Positions 8,602 to 20,602 are shown, counted from the first letter of the stretch. The stretch is DNA of 64,000 nt from Diplonema papillatum (GCA_030068145.1 JAPJBO010000947.1:22541-86540); one strand, 5' to 3'. Notes: generated by a model not told the origin, from the letters alone. A program made the numbers and translations.

Positions 8602-9370
8602 TTCTCTCGGGCAAAAAATAGCTATTCATAAAGTCAATAATACCCTGCAGCTGTTGCCTGGGACTTTCGAGTAGTAAGCCGCAGCGTGTCAAGTGAGTCC
8701 GCTGCCCTGTGGCTACGTGTCACGACGGGATTGTGCACAGCACAAGCACGAAGCCTTTGATTGGGGATCGACGGCCACTCGACTCTGGCTCTGCTGTGAG
8801 CTGTGTCCCAATAATAGGAACTCCGCGAGACACTGCGAGGACCTTTGGAGCACAAGAGAAGTGTCTCGCAAAACTGCTGTTCTTGGGCAAAGCATCTTGC
8901 ACTGAACGCAAAAGTCGTTGCCAATCTGCCGGGTTCGTGTTTGCGTGGCCTTGCCTCCAGCTGTACCTGTCCAGTTTCAAGGAAACGAAAAAGAGAGAGA
9001 GAAGGAGAGCGAGGTCAGAACAAATGCGTTCAGGAGCACAAAAAAAAACTGGGTTTTAAAAACCGGGATCCTGGGCTCGGGCGCCTGCATTTGTCTGACG
9101 TTCTCGAGTATGCGGTTGTGACTTGTAACGTATCGGAACAGCAAAATTATTCGTCTTTCGTTCGATGGCGCCTGCGCTTTGCGCACACACTACCGGGGGA
9201 GAGTGCCGCAACGCGCTGAACCTCGTCTTTCCGTACATGCGGATACACAGACACACGAAGGGCAAGGGGAGCTACGCAGGGCATTAGGGAATGCTGAGGC
9301 TCGATGGACGGGCAAAGGGGGATGCGACAAATTCGGACTGCTGTGCCCGTTGCTCACGGGGCAAAGATGG

Positions 9371-9410
9371 GGCGAGAGCGAGAGAGATAGAGATAGAGAG
9401 AGAGAAAGCT
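9371..9410. repeat. GA-rich microsatellite
   Basis: Imperfect (GA)n/(GATA)n run, e.g. GAGAGATAGAGATAGAGAGA. Confidence 0.8.
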
Positions 9411-10249
9411 GACGCATCACATCGCATGAAGTCTTCACGAGGACACCGATCTCGTTCACACCGCGGCCGTCAAGAACTCTACTGTGCTTCGACTGCAGGT
9501 GGCTCCGAAGGGAACTCGCTCACGGACTCGCTCTGCATTGTGTGTGTGTTTTTATTAAAGAGACAAAAGGGGGCTGCTTGCAGGCATTCAAATAGGGCTT
9601 CGGAAACCCGAAGTTGATACACGAGCAAAGAGCACCTATGTAGTTGTTGCTATACGTTGTCCGCCTTGAGTGTGTTGCAAGATAGCCGCCTACCTATCTG
9701 TGTTCTGTCAACCAGAGGCTTTCAACTTGGGAGACCTATGGCTTGGTTAACGCTGATGATTCAACGCAGTTGAGGAGAGCTCTCAGAGTACGCTGCGCAT
9801 GCGAATTCGTTGGATTCATGTTACGAATACATAACAATAAGCGAACGAAGCGTGAAGGAACATACCGTTAGTGAGCTTATCGTGGTAACGGCGGTTGCCA
9901 GCGGGAATCTGTGCAGTGTTTTTCGAGTGAAAGGTCGCTTGATGGGGCTTTGTGCAACCGACGGTAAACGCTGTTCCGATAGTACTATCTCTCGGTGGCG
10001 TTTCGACAACTAGTAACGTTGCAGCCTACTGTGGGCTTGGAGGTGCCTGTGAGTGCAGCACTTACATTCGGATCTTCATGGCCGGCAATCAATGCGTGTG
10101 GCAACGTGTCGATGAATACTACTGGGAAACACAGCGCATGAATACCATCACTGGCATCACCAGCGCACTGCGCGCTGTTAAAAAACTGCATCGCGAGTTG
10201 GACATGCAGACAACATGGGGACGTGGTGCTCAGTTGAGAGAGAGACGAG

Positions 10250-12145
10250 TTAGAATGCAGAGACCATCTCTCCCCCCCTACTACTACTACAGATGAAAAG
10301 TAATTCGGCATACCCCGGGAAAATGGAAGGCGACTCAGGGTTGCTGTTGGTGGCAAACTGGAAGCTGCAAGGCGAGATCGACGGAATCGTCGAAAGAGAC
10401 ATCGAGTGGAGCTTCGGGCCCCAAGAAAGGGGATCCCGCGGGGATGGAGACGGGGGCGGGTTGAGTTGCTGGGTCCGAGCCGCAGTCGACGGAGACACGC
10501 AGTCGGTCCACCAGCTGACGACTTGGTGCTTGTCCACTGGCGCGCCGCTGGTCCAAGTTGTCGGATCGAGGAAGTTGAAGCCGAGGGGCACCACGCATTT
10601 TCCGGTCGAATACTCGCTCGCGACGTGAGGCCCCGCGGCGCAATGCTGAGCACGCACGCTCAGCGGCAGCCTCGCATGCGGCGGCGGCTTCTTCCGCCTC
10701 CGGAGCACCAACCCTTGGTGGTGCTGCTTCTCCGCCCGAACGCTGGTCAACGGCGAGCGGACCTCGCCGTCGGAGGTCGTCGCTGTGTGCGTGCCTTCGG
10801 ATTCTGCCAAGCTTTTCGTCAGGAGAATCGACACGTCCGCATCTTCGGAGCTTTCCCTGCTCGCGGGGTTCTGCTTCTGCTTTCCAGCCGCGGTTGCCGG
10901 CTGCGCGTCTGCGGGTTCGGGTTTAACCGGCACGTCGTCGGCCGGCAGCGCCTCTGTTTCGTGAGAGTCGTCAGCCGCCGGAGCTTCCAATTCGAGTTTC
11001 TTGGCTGGGTCCTCTTGCTCTTCGGTCGGACCGAGCTTGAGGTCGTCGTCAATACTTTCGGTTGCCTGTGCCGGCGTCGGAAGAGGACCGTCCGAAGGGG
11101 AGGTGTCAGAAGAGAGGGCGGTAGAAGAAAGGACGGGGGTCACCTGCTGGGACAGGGACATCGGCTCGGTGTGCGTCGGCGACGGAACCGCGACGGGGTG
11201 GGACTGGTGGAAGGGCTGCTGGCAGAGCGCCGCGCCGAGGTGCTGCGCGTCGTCCCCAGCAGCGGGGGCCACCGGCGGCCTCGACGCCGCCGCCGACGCG
11301 GGCTCGCGGGCGCCGGGACCGTCGTGGTGGGCGGCCGGCGGCGGCTGTGTGTGTGCGTACGGCGGGGCTGCCTTCGCGATCGGAGGGGGCGGGAACCTGG
11401 CGTCGCTGTGGCCCGACGCCGCCAGCCCGGGGGGCGACGAGCCCTTGCTGTTGTCGGGGCCGGTGCTGGCCGAGAAGCTGTCGACGCTGCCGATGGGCGA
11501 AGTGGACGACGCGGACCGGGCGAACACCGACCGGCCTTCGCTCGACTTCGTCGAGTTATGGTACGAAGGCAAGTCATCCCTCCGCGACAGCTTCGCCGCC
11601 CGCTTGCGGTTGTAGGAGGCGGTGTAGTACGTCGAGGTGGACCGTCCCGAGATGCACGAACTGCCCCTCGTCATGGACGAGGAAAGGGAGCCGGATTCGG
11701 AGGTGGTTTCACTGCAAAACCGGGACTTGTCCAAGCAGTTGACGCGCATGGCTTTGCGGAAAGCTTTCGCACGTTCGCCGACGGCGTCGTAATCCAGCTT
11801 GTCTACGCCGCGCTTGGCGAGCTGCTCTTCGTAGTGCTTGCGGACCCAGATCATGAGGTGGAAGAGGTCCTGCTTCTTCGGCTCGATGACGTTGGCGAGG
11901 ACGAACTCCTTGTCGACCTCCGCTTTTTGGAGCTGCTGCTGCAGGATTTTGAAGTTCTGCTCGTGGTGGTTCCGCGTCTCCGGCTGCAGGTTGACGCGCG
12001 ACAGCCCGCCGCAGCACGGGTACAGCGAGTGGAACACTTGCACCACCGCCACGCCGTTGGAGAGGTCGGACAAATTCTTGTACTCAAAGCTGAGCAACTC
12101 ATTGACCCACCCCACCAGTTCCCCCGTTATCTTCGCGCGCTGCAT
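10250..12145 (-). CDS. EB1/MAPRE-like calponin-homology protein
   Basis: EB1 proteins bind growing microtubule plus ends through an N-terminal calponin-homology (CH) domain. The ATG at 12145 opens a 631-residue frame. Residues 1-135 follow the EB1 CH domain: GWVNELLSFEYKNLSDLSNG, the hallmark QNFKILQ, then FHLMIWVRKHYEEQ and DYDAVGERA. From about 140 on the protein is low-complexity, rich in Ser, Pro, Ala and acidic stretches. The C-terminal coiled coil and EB-homology domain of typical EB1 (about 270 aa) were not recognised, so partner recruitment may differ. The last 60-100 residues look unlike protein and may be intron read-through. The gene is very GC-rich, which creates long mirror frames on the other strand. 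The family call is fairly firm; ciliary or spindle role is inference. Confidence 0.75.
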   Translation of the reverse strand: MQRAKITGELVGWVNELLSFEYKNLSDLSNGVAVVQVFHSLYPCCGGLSRVNLQPETRNHHEQNFKILQQQLQKAEVDKEFVLANVIEPKKQDLFHLMIWVRKHYEEQLAKRGVDKLDYDAVGERAKAFRKAMRVNCLDKSRFCSETTSESGSLSSSMTRGSSCISGRSTSTYYTASYNRKRAAKLSRRDDLPSYHNSTKSSEGRSVFARSASSTSPIGSVDSFSASTGPDNSKGSSPPGLAASGHSDARFPPPPIAKAAPPYAHTQPPPAAHHDGPGAREPASAAASRPPVAPAAGDDAQHLGAALCQQPFHQSHPVAVPSPTHTEPMSLSQQVTPVLSSTALSSDTSPSDGPLPTPAQATESIDDDLKLGPTEEQEDPAKKLELEAPAADDSHETEALPADDVPVKPEPADAQPATAAGKQKQNPASRESSEDADVSILLTKSLAESEGTHTATTSDGEVRSPLTSVRAEKQHHQGLVLRRRKKPPPHARLPLSVRAQHCAAGPHVASEYSTGKCVVPLGFNFLDPTTWTSGAPVDKHQVVSWWTDCVSPSTAARTQQLNPPPSPSPRDPLSWGPKLHSMSLSTIPSISPCSFQFATNSNPESPSIFPGYAELLFICSSSRGGEMVSAF

Positions 12146-13022
12146 TGAGCTGGCGACCAGAGCATGGTCGGTGGGTGGCCGGAGAAAGACTGCTGGCTAG
12201 GAAGGCAGACCTTCCGTTTCTGCTTCCAGCCTCAGCCCTCTCTTGTCTCTTTGTCCTTCCAGCAAGCTTTGCGGCGCAATTCTAGTCGCACGCAGTCTTT
12301 CTCCGGGGATGGGTTGATGTGTAGGATTTCCTCTTGTGTTTTGCGGTATGTGTTGATGCGTTTGCTTTTTTGCTTTCTTCTCTCGTCCTGGTGATGCATT
12401 GTTGTTAACTTGGGAGATATGCGTTGAAAGGAAACAGGTTGAAGCCCTCGTTCTAGCAGGCACGGAGCAGGGCCACGCCGAAACGAGCCATGAGAGTGAA
12501 CGTTCTCAGGAGCCTTTTCGCTTTACAAACTGTTGTGATGAATGCAGACAACTCGTGAGTTGGAAAGAGGCACCGCTTGCTCGATGCGCCATTACCATGC
12601 CATACCATGCCATCGCTCGCTTTCAAATGGTCGTTTGTTGTTGGAATCAGAGGAGATGAAAAGGAGACGGACTAGCATCGGTCTGGCTACGCAGGGTTAC
12701 CATCGGCGCAAACGAACAAAGGCGTGTTTTCGAAGCGACAGCGGCTGCTGACTGGAAAGCCAGCAATACCTGCAGAGAAACGGCTGGTTTTGTGATGATC
12801 GCGGCACGGGTCTGCCGCTGCGTTGGGCAAGCGTATCGTGTGTGGAACGCTTCCTGACCCGTTCATTATTTTGGTGCTGACATGTCAGCCTTTGGCTCTC
12901 TCTCAGGTTTGTCGCGCAGACGGCACATTCCGGCGCCGCGACGTTCGAACACGGGCCCGTCGGTAGATGCAGGGCTTGCTAAAGAAGAGGAAACTTGCGA
13001 GCAGCTCCACACAAGAACAATC
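12146..13022. other. Upstream region of the EB1-like gene, no gene seen
   Basis: No domain-bearing frame, RNA gene or clear repeat was recognised. It presumably includes the promoter and 5' UTR of the minus-strand EB1-like gene. Confidence 0.4.
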
Positions 13023-14106
13023 AACTCCGGTGCACCGGCGGCCCGCATCTCAGCGTCTAGCTCCTCGGCTTTGTCCGCCTGCTCTGCCCGCTGGGCCAGA
13101 TCCTAGCTGCCCAGACAGGCTGCTGCTGACTTTCGGGAAGCGGGGCACGGAGCGTGGAATAGACCTGGGCACGGATGCTGACCCTGGTTTCGAGGCCCAT
13201 CTCGATGCAGCAGCTGCACGTCGATCGCTGCGAGGCAGTCGTCGCTCGTCGTCGGTCGGCAGCACGTTAGCGGCGAGAGCCGCTCTCAGCTCCGCCAGCT
13301 GCATCAACCTGCCTGCTTTGGCCACCAACTCTGCGCACCAAGAGTCACACTTTCGCTGCAGCTGAATTATATTGCTTCTACAACTCCGGTGCACTGCAAC
13401 GGCGCCCGCATCTCAGCGTCTAGCTCCTCGGCTTTGGCTGCCTGCTCTGCTCGCTAGACTCGGGGGCCAGATCCTAGTTGCCCGTTGGCTTTCGGAAAGC
13501 GGGGCACGGAGCGTGGAAGAGACCTGGGCACGGTCGCTGACCCTGGTTTCGAGGTCCATCTCGATGCAGCAGCTGTGCATCGATCTCGCTGCGAGGCAGT
13601 CGCCGCTCGTTGTCGGTCGGCAGCACGTTAGCAGCGAGAGCCGCTCTCAGCTCCGCCAGCTGCACATCATCAACGTCGCCTGCTTTGGCCCCCAACTCTG
13701 CGCACCAAGAGTTACACTTTCGCTGCAGCTGAATTCTGTTGCTACTACAACTCCGGTGTACTGCAACGGCGCCCGCATCTCAGCGTCTAGCTCCTCGGCT
13801 TTGGCTGCCTGCTCTGCCCGCTAGACTCGGGGGCCAGATCCTAGCTGCCCGTTGGCTTTCGGGAAGCGGGGCACGGAGCGTGGAAGAGACCTGGGCACGG
13901 TCGCTGACCCTGGTTTCGAGGTCCATCTCGATGAGCAGCTGTGCATCGATCTCGCTGCGAGGCAGTCGTCGCTCGTCGTCGGTCGGCAGCACGTTAGCGG
14001 CGACAGCCGCTCTCAGCTCCGCCAGCTGCACATCATCGAGCTCTCCTGCTTTGGCCACCAACTCCGCGCGCCAAGAGTCACATTTTCGCTGCAGCTGAAT
14101 CCTGTT
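13023..14106. repeat. Tandem triplication, about 360-bp units
   Basis: Three head-to-tail copies start with AACTCCGGTG at about 13024, 13383 and 13749 and end near CGCTGCAGCTGAAT. On the minus strand each copy encodes a protein-like stretch including QLAELRAA(L/V)AANVLP and ERRLPR. Copy 3 (13748-14106) reads through to IDAQLLIEMDLETRV, but the other two carry an extra base in the CAGCTGCTGCATCG segment that shifts the frame. A further helical-looking segment (RAEQAAKAEELDAEMRAPLQ) lies in another frame of the same unit. The array may be a decayed repeat-containing gene or exon duplication. No family was recognised. Confidence 0.65.
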
Positions 14107-15252
14107 GCAACTGCCGAACCTGCTGCTCGCACTACTCCCCGCAGTGCTCGCCCAGCTGCTACCGCTGCCGCTGCTTAGCACGGATTGGCTCGAAAGCCGC
14201 CGTGCCATTCCACTCTTTTTCCCCTTTCCGGTAATTCCCCCGTGCGGCTGCGCTTTGTGTTCGTATTGTGTGTTGCGTGCGCAACGTCGCAAAGTGCCGC
14301 GGGACTCGCGGGGAGATGAGTTTGGGAATGTGCAGTGAAAGTGCGAGCACCCAAACCCGATCCCCGAGCCCAGAACCGAACCCAAAACCGAACCTTCCAG
14401 AATCAAATCTGGAAATCAAAACCGAAACCGAACCAGTGCCCGATAGGAAACCGAACCCAGAACCGCGGAGGACGGTGGGCTAACAACCCAAGGTGGCAAC
14501 AGACGGAATCTTCTCCACATTACATCACGCAAGAATGGCTGATTCATACATGAAGCCATCAACTGTCTTTGTGCCCACAGGAAGCGCTAACTGAACGCAA
14601 GGACCTTCAGAGAAGCCCACGCAACGGAGCAGGCGGCCACAAGTAGTTTCTGTTCTAATCCCTCACACCGAAGTGATCGTGAGTTGCCTTAACGAAACGA
14701 ACCTTGTGGAGCTGAACTTAGGCTGATAGGTTCCAACAAAAAGTTAAGATGAACTTATCGAGATTGAGCAAAAAGTTGAGTGTGTTTGAGAATGGGCACA
14801 ACTTTAAGTACGTGTACTTCCGCCAGCGGTTTGTTTCCCCGATTTTTGGACCCAACTTTTGGACCAAATCTTGGATCCAAATTCCTGTTATCCGTCCAGC
14901 GTAATTGTCGTCCAGGTTACTGACTGTGAGAAGGACATGCTGTCAATTCTGTATGAGTGCGCGATGCAGTTTACCAGCGAGCCGGGCGACGAGGAGAGTT
15001 TTACTGAAACTCCCCGATACTGCCCGATTTTGATTTTGGCGGGAAAAATGGGGCTGCCGGTGGGTGGGCAGGTGGGTGGATGGGTGAACAAGTGAGCTGT
15101 GTACAGGTGTGCAGGTAGGTGTGCTAGTGTGTGTGGGCCTTTGAAGCGTGGATAATGCCTCTCGCGCTGCTCCCCTTGAGGTTCCTGAAAGCGCCGCCGC
15201 AGGGCCAGGGAGGCTGTTCGGGGGGGTCACCACCCACCGTTCGCGGGCTTCG

Positions 15253-16050
15253 TTACTTCACTGCCCCCGGCTCTCCCTGACCTTCGTCATCCCGGGGGAG
15301 GGTTCCACGGCCATCCCCCCCGCGCGGGGAATGGATTGTTGCCGTGCCGCGGGTCCTTCGGTGCGTCGCCCGCTTGTGTCTCGCCCGTGCCTTCCACTTC
15401 TCGCCGCTGTGTTGCCACCCCCGTGGGTAGTGGGCCTGGGGGGGCCGGAAGCAGCCGGTCAGGACGCTCGCCTTCTCCCAATGGTCGCCCCGTCCTTTGT
15501 TTGCCATCTTTTTCGGCACGTACCGCATGGCGGTGATTTCGAACGCCCGCATCACCACTTCTTCGAAGGCCTCCCGGTTGTTGTGGGCCTTCTACAACGT
15601 TAGCACCGGTCAGCACAGCGGAGAAGGCATGCGGTAGCTTTCGCTCCGTACTCGCTGCTCTCATCCTTGCTGCTGCGTGATGCAAGATTGATGGTGCGTA
15701 AAACGTAGAAAGGCCATGCAATCATTCTCGTGTGTATGCCACAAACTTCTTCGTGACGCCTCAGGACGTTGGACTTGAATGTGAAAACGGGTAAACGGGG
15801 AACAAAGGGGCAAGGGTAAGCGAGGGGTAAAATACGGTGTTTTTCTCGGGATCTTCGTCGTATACGACAAATAATTAGGGCGGGCAGCGGCTTCACCAGC
15901 TTTATGTCGCAAGAGACAACATTTCCTGGACCCAGTTTCATCAAACGATGAAGACTCCCTTCATGGGTTACCCGAAGACGTACGTCTGCAACGGCTTCCC
16001 CAATTTTCTCTCTACTTTTTGTGGATTCAAGACCGAAGAAGATTTCGATG
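15253..16050 (-). CDS. Putative gene fragment of unknown function, two exons
   Basis: Two pieces join in phase. The upstream piece, about 15984-16050, encodes IEIFFGLESTKSREKIGEA and ends at donor GAC|GTACGT. The downstream piece, 15253-15591, follows acceptor TTGTAG and encodes KAHNNREAFEEVVMRAFEIT, then MRYVPKKMANKGRGDHWEKA before a basic low-complexity tail and stop. The sequence looks protein-like but no family was recognised, no start codon is identified, and the exon limits are guesses from splice signals. Confidence 0.3.
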
Positions 16051-16228
16051 AACAACCCACTGGGAACTGCCTCTCGTGCATGTTTTCATGCTGACTCTTT
16101 GTTGAATGAGGAAACAAGAGAGAGGAAGCGAGGGAGGAGAAGCGAACAGGGGGAGCAAGCAGGGGCGGGAAACGGTCCGGAAAGGTTCTCTGTCCCTGCG
16201 TTATTCTTTTTCAGTTTCGAAGAAAGTC

Positions 16229-16560
16229 AAGCGGCGGATCCTCCTCCCCGCAGAAAATACTCGACGTAGCTGCTTTGACTCCGAATGGAAGGGAAGAAAT
16301 ATAGAGGTAGAGGCGCAAACATGCAATACAAACACAATTTCACTTGTTCTTCGCTTACACCACCTGTGTTGTTTTCTCACACAGGGCTTTTGACCTGTTG
16401 TGTTTGTGTGTCTTGTCGTGTAGGCGTAGACCCGCATGACTTCACGTCCGTTTTTAACACGTGGTTCGGTTGTCACAGCACTTGGGACCCCTTCAGTTCT
16501 TTGTCTGGCAGCTTTTGTCGAGCATTTCCTTCCAAGCTGGCGCTTGTGTAATAAAAGGAA
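16229..16560 (+). repeat. SINE-like family A, long diverged copy (pair with 34196-34470)
   Basis: Begins ACTCGACGTAGCTGCTTTGA and ends GCGCTTGTGTAATAAAA. The copy at 34196-34470 shares nearly all blocks in the same order, including CCGAATGGAAGGGA, TTCTTCGCTTACACCACC and CAGCACTTGGGA. The tail region (GAGCATTTCCTTC...GCTGGCGCTT) matches the tail of the other family A copies. Confidence 0.65.
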
Positions 16561-18775
16561 ACGACAGCAGACGGGATTTTTATTTGTTTGACATCCGGTC
16601 CGTCGTCCCTTTCCTTCATGCTTCCGAACGAGGGACACGAGAACCCGGGGGCGGGGACGATTCGAGTATTCTGTAGTACTCCACCAGTGCTGCAGTACAG
16701 CACCGGTGGAGTCCAGCCTCAGACGCTGGAGCTGAAGCTGGAGTTAAAGAGCGGGTGCCGCGCCAATTTTTCGAGTGTACGGTTCCACGTGTTTGGCTGT
16801 AGCACACCGGGTCTTGGGGCACTCTTTCACTCTAACTGCTGAGGCTGGACTGCACAATTGCGGCATACACCTCTCTCTGGAGGAAAACCATAATGTAACG
16901 TCTAAGCAGGGATTCTTGTTCACTTTCTTTCGGTGGGGTTCGTCAAGTGGCTTGTTGTTTTGTGCGACGGGTGTATTTTTTGGACTGCTCCGGAAATGTC
17001 CTTTTCGGTACAAAGTTAAACGATTTCTCGTGTGATCATCTAACAATTTCCGTCACGATCCATTTGTGGAGTATCAGACAGGTTTCGTCCCCCAGCCGAC
17101 CGAGGCTGCAGAGAGTCACAACGCTGCTGATGTTCAAAATGGGTGGATCGGGGGGGGGAAGAGGGGCTGACTTGTTGTGGATATGGCTTCATAAGAAAAC
17201 GCAAATACGAAGGGTAAGAAATGGTAATCGTGGTAAACTTTCTTTTTGTTCCTTTTACGGCTATTCTCTCCTTTTATGCGTCTTTTGCTCTCTATTGCTG
17301 GGAATACCGGTATTCCTGGACTTTTGGTGCTGAAGGAAGGGATGAATCCGTTCACTTCACCCCCCACGTGGCGCTCGAAATGTTGCGGACATGTCCGTCC
17401 GTCTTACGGGAAGGGCGAGGGAGGTGTCGCTTTCAGATTTCGGCGGGTGTCTTCGAGACGACTCGCTTGCAGTGGCGTGAAGTCGAATGGGTCGTTCTTT
17501 CTTCATTCACGGGAAGCACGCGCAGTTTCGTTCACCGGGTGCGTGGGCCAATGCTTCGGAGAAATGCAAAAGAGACGGTTGCTGCGGTGGGGGCACCTTT
17601 TTCGTCGACTTGCCACAAATACTGCAGTTTTTTTCTCCCTTGTTTCTCTAGTTTCTCCCTACCGTGTCTCTTCACATAGGGATGAAGCGCGTGCGAACTC
17701 GAGTAACCATCGTTCACTCAGGCGACCGCCGCAGCGCAGATGCAGTGTATGCTGGCAGGCTTTGTCATTAGCCGTGGCAACTGTATTGTGGCGCCAGGGA
17801 AGAGGTCGCCCGCGCGTGGTGTCGGCTACCGCCAATAACTGGACCAGATCCAAGAACAAGCCATTTTGGCTTCCACGACACTCCCCGCACAAGAAATCAA
17901 AGATGATAGGTCCAGGGGCCGTTTCGCGAAGGAAAGTTCCGTGAGGGGGTCTTCATGCAGAAAGCAGTGTGAAACCGGTTCGATATCCTCCAAAAAGCGT
18001 TGATCCCGAAGAGAAAACTGATGACAGGGAGGAAGAACTGAACAGAAGTATCTACCCTGTGTCATCTTCAGGTAAGGAATTCATGATCAACCACCGGGCG
18101 ATCGACCTTAGCGAAACACTGTTTGTCAACAAAAAAGAAAGACTGCAGAAGGGAGGGAGTGGTGCAATAACATCTTTGCCTGCGTGCCTCGCCTGCTGCA
18201 TGCATAAATCAGCGATGACCGATGCCAGGCAACCCCGTCATCGGTGTGGGCTGATGCGTAGCAAACAGGACGGGAAAACATAACCGAGCCGGTCCACCCT
18301 AGGCTAGGACCTTACTGCTGCACCGTGCAAGCATTACGTTTCGGCGAGAACGTCCGTTGATCATCCACTTTCCGTAAGACGTGAGAAGGTGCAACTCAGC
18401 TCTGATTGTGACGTTCTCGGCCGGATCTCGAAGGGCTCAGCTTCGTTTTGTTTCTGCCCATGGTTTCCTCATGGGCATTTCTTTCTGCTCACGCAGCAGC
18501 TGTTTCCTCCCCTCACCATGATCAGATCGTTGGGGGAAGATTGTGGGGGAGTTACATTTCATGGCCCCGCTGCCCCACCTCCACGGGCTGGACGGCTTGC
18601 CAGAGTGCGTCCTGGTTTGGGTCGCACGCTTACCCCCCGCGCTAAACCCAGATTTACCTGTGTTTCTAGCGTTGTTTGTGTCGATATTTTCAAGTCTCCG
18701 GTTGACCGTAGAGGCTTGAGGTGGGAGGAGGGTTGAAAAGAGTTGAATGAGAAGGTGGCTAGTTTCGTGTGGAGA
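16561..18775. other. No gene recognised
   Basis: Several frames of 60-230 codons occur on both strands but show no domain, consistent composition or splice-linked conservation. A family A fragment (CTAAACCCAGATTTACCTGT) lies near 18642-18662. Nothing else is supported. Confidence 0.4.
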
Positions 18776-20527
18776 TCACACAAGAACCATCAACAAAAGC
18801 GCGCAAAGCGAAAGAACCCACTCGCTGGGTACTTCGAGGGAACCCACCTCCTTCATTATTCTTATTGTAGGGAAGATCTCTCCGTGTTTTATGGGCGTGG
18901 CTTCGCCACACACTTCGTTCACACGCTCGACCAACGAGTAGTTGTTAGCGATACTACTTCTGTTGAACACGAGCAGGTTCTCCGGGTCCCAATACCCTGA
19001 ATCACCGGTAGGTTGGCAGAACATCACCCCGTGACTGGGGTTTGACTCGTTGTATCCAACCGACTGGTCAGTCCTCCTTTTCACACCAGTAACCTCGGTG
19101 CATTCTCGTATCGAGGCCGGGTAGTGCAGCGAGAATGCAAAGCACATCTCCGTCTGCGTTGAGAGACCCCCGGTGACTGTTTCGTTGGCACGCATCGTGT
19201 CGTATGTGCACCAGTGCCTCATTGAGTCACCAGGCATGAGCTTGAACTTGTCTACAGAAGCCCGCTGATGGTTGAAGTCGTATCTCTTCCAAGTCAGATC
19301 TTTGATCACCTTTCCGTTCCGAATGATTTCCGTCCCGCTGGATCTGCCGTACGAGTGCATGTGTTCAACTGTCTGCACAATCGTGATACCATCCTTCGGG
19401 ATCAGGTGCTCCAAACATTCACCTGGACACATCCTATCAAAAAAGAATGCTTTGTGTCCAGGATCGATCTTCAGAAGCTCAATTGGCCCACCGATTAGCA
19501 TCGTCCCCAAATCATGCTCCCGCAGCTCATCCGTGTAGGCAAACGAGATGCGTGTCCGGTCCACAATGCCAGCCTTCGCCGACGGGTTGTCGAAGTGGGC
19601 CTGCAGCGCGAAGTACACAGTCCCATCTTTTCCAAACGGGAGCCCTGCTTCGAGTGGGGCGTAGAAGTCCTCCAGGCCCGGTGACCACCCGTAGTACATG
19701 GCGCTGCAGAACCGATCCATTTCCGTACATGAACCACCCGGGTGTGGGCGCGTGCAGGCGAACACCACCAAGTGATGCAGCAACTCTGAGTCCGGAGTTA
19801 CCGACACCTTCACCATGTGGTAGTTCTTGTCGGCCGGGGCGGAGAACGGTGTGCACCAGTAGGTTGTATCATCCGTGGGGACAGTGTAATCCGTTCCATT
19901 CAGGTCCGTCACGTTCGCTGTGAAGATCTGGGTCCCTGCGGGCTCAACGACAGCCACCTCCTCAAACAAGTTTACAACGCGTGTGGTGCGAATGTTGTGG
20001 TACCCGAAGGTGTGACTCCGTCCTCCTGCGAAAAGCATGTTTTGTAAAGAGTCGAAGAGCTGGACGTCAAGGTCATCCAGCCTTTCCAGACTGTTGCAGT
20101 CCCTGCGCAGCCTCCTGGTCCCCACCCACCATGTGTACCCACCAGACGAACCACCTTCCAGCAGCTCCACATTCTGCTCCGCATCCAGAGAGGGCATCAC
20201 AAAGTCATCGGCATATCTATCCTCCAAAACAAATGCATCACCATTGGCGGAGTCAAATCTGCCCACCATGATGTCGGCCCCCTTCATCGATCCACTGGAA
20301 CTCAACCCGAATCCCAACCATCCATCGACCTTCCCGATGGCGCCAATTTTCAGAGTGTTTCCTGCCTCGTCCACACTCCAGTGCAGCGTGAACCACTCAT
20401 ATTCATTGCAGCGCTGGAACTCGCCCCGTGTGAACAACGTTGACCCGGAGGGTCCTTCGAAGCATTTCGGATTCGTCTGTGCACTCGCGAGCAGTGCGAA
20501 GGTCACAGCTAGTAAGCATCCGCGCAT
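18776..20527 (-). CDS. DOMON / copper type II ascorbate-dependent monooxygenase
   Basis: A member of the dopamine beta-hydroxylase/MOXD1 family, which hydroxylates small substrates using two coppers, ascorbate and O2 in the secretory pathway. The start is set at ATG 20527 because it places a signal peptide (RGCLLAVTFALLASAQT) first; an in-frame ATG lies 25 codons upstream. The protein has 583 aa. DOMON domain at about 20-165, then the two monooxygenase domains. Copper ligands are visible: HH (about 251-252, LHHLVVFAC) and QAHFDNP (about 311) for one site; HMH (389, 391) and Met461 (TEMCFAFSLHYP) for the other. A C-terminal hydrophobic stretch (WVLSLCALLLMVLV) suggests a membrane or GPI anchor. 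It reads as a single intact exon. Family is firm; the substrate is unknown. Confidence 0.9.
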   Translation of the reverse strand: MRGCLLAVTFALLASAQTNPKCFEGPSGSTLFTRGEFQRCNEYEWFTLHWSVDEAGNTLKIGAIGKVDGWLGFGLSSSGSMKGADIMVGRFDSANGDAFVLEDRYADDFVMPSLDAEQNVELLEGGSSGGYTWWVGTRRLRRDCNSLERLDDLDVQLFDSLQNMLFAGGRSHTFGYHNIRTTRVVNLFEEVAVVEPAGTQIFTANVTDLNGTDYTVPTDDTTYWCTPFSAPADKNYHMVKVSVTPDSELLHHLVVFACTRPHPGGSCTEMDRFCSAMYYGWSPGLEDFYAPLEAGLPFGKDGTVYFALQAHFDNPSAKAGIVDRTRISFAYTDELREHDLGTMLIGGPIELLKIDPGHKAFFFDRMCPGECLEHLIPKDGITIVQTVEHMHSYGRSSGTEIIRNGKVIKDLTWKRYDFNHQRASVDKFKLMPGDSMRHWCTYDTMRANETVTGGLSTQTEMCFAFSLHYPASIRECTEVTGVKRRTDQSVGYNESNPSHGVMFCQPTGDSGYWDPENLLVFNRSSIANNYSLVERVNEVCGEATPIKHGEIFPTIRIMKEVGSLEVPSEWVLSLCALLLMVLV

Positions 20528-20602
20528 CTCGAAAGGAAGGAACAACGTCCCTGCTATTAAGTGGGGCACCGAGCTTGAAGAAAAAGGGATTGTGTATGGC
20601 AA

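Larger units (their letters stand above)
5311..10249. other. No gene recognised; repeats only
   Basis: Frames here are short and without recognisable domains. Contents seen: a family A repeat at 6724-6900, an 18-20 bp tandem repeat at 7885-7985, a fold-back at 8497-8601 and a GA-rich microsatellite at 9371-9410. A possible fragment of coding sequence starts at ATG 8052 (MPKTKKDFAKLAAEAREN...) and seems to continue in another frame after 8165. It may be a decayed transposon gene. Confidence 0.5.

Noticed and set aside
10406-12148. 580-codon plus-strand frame opposite the EB1-like gene
   Set aside because: Arg/Val-rich mirror frame produced by high GC at third positions of the minus-strand gene. 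No domain.
14340-14465. Telomere-like ACCGAACCC repeats
   Set aside because: Irregular spacing and sequence, internal position, and no regular telomere unit.
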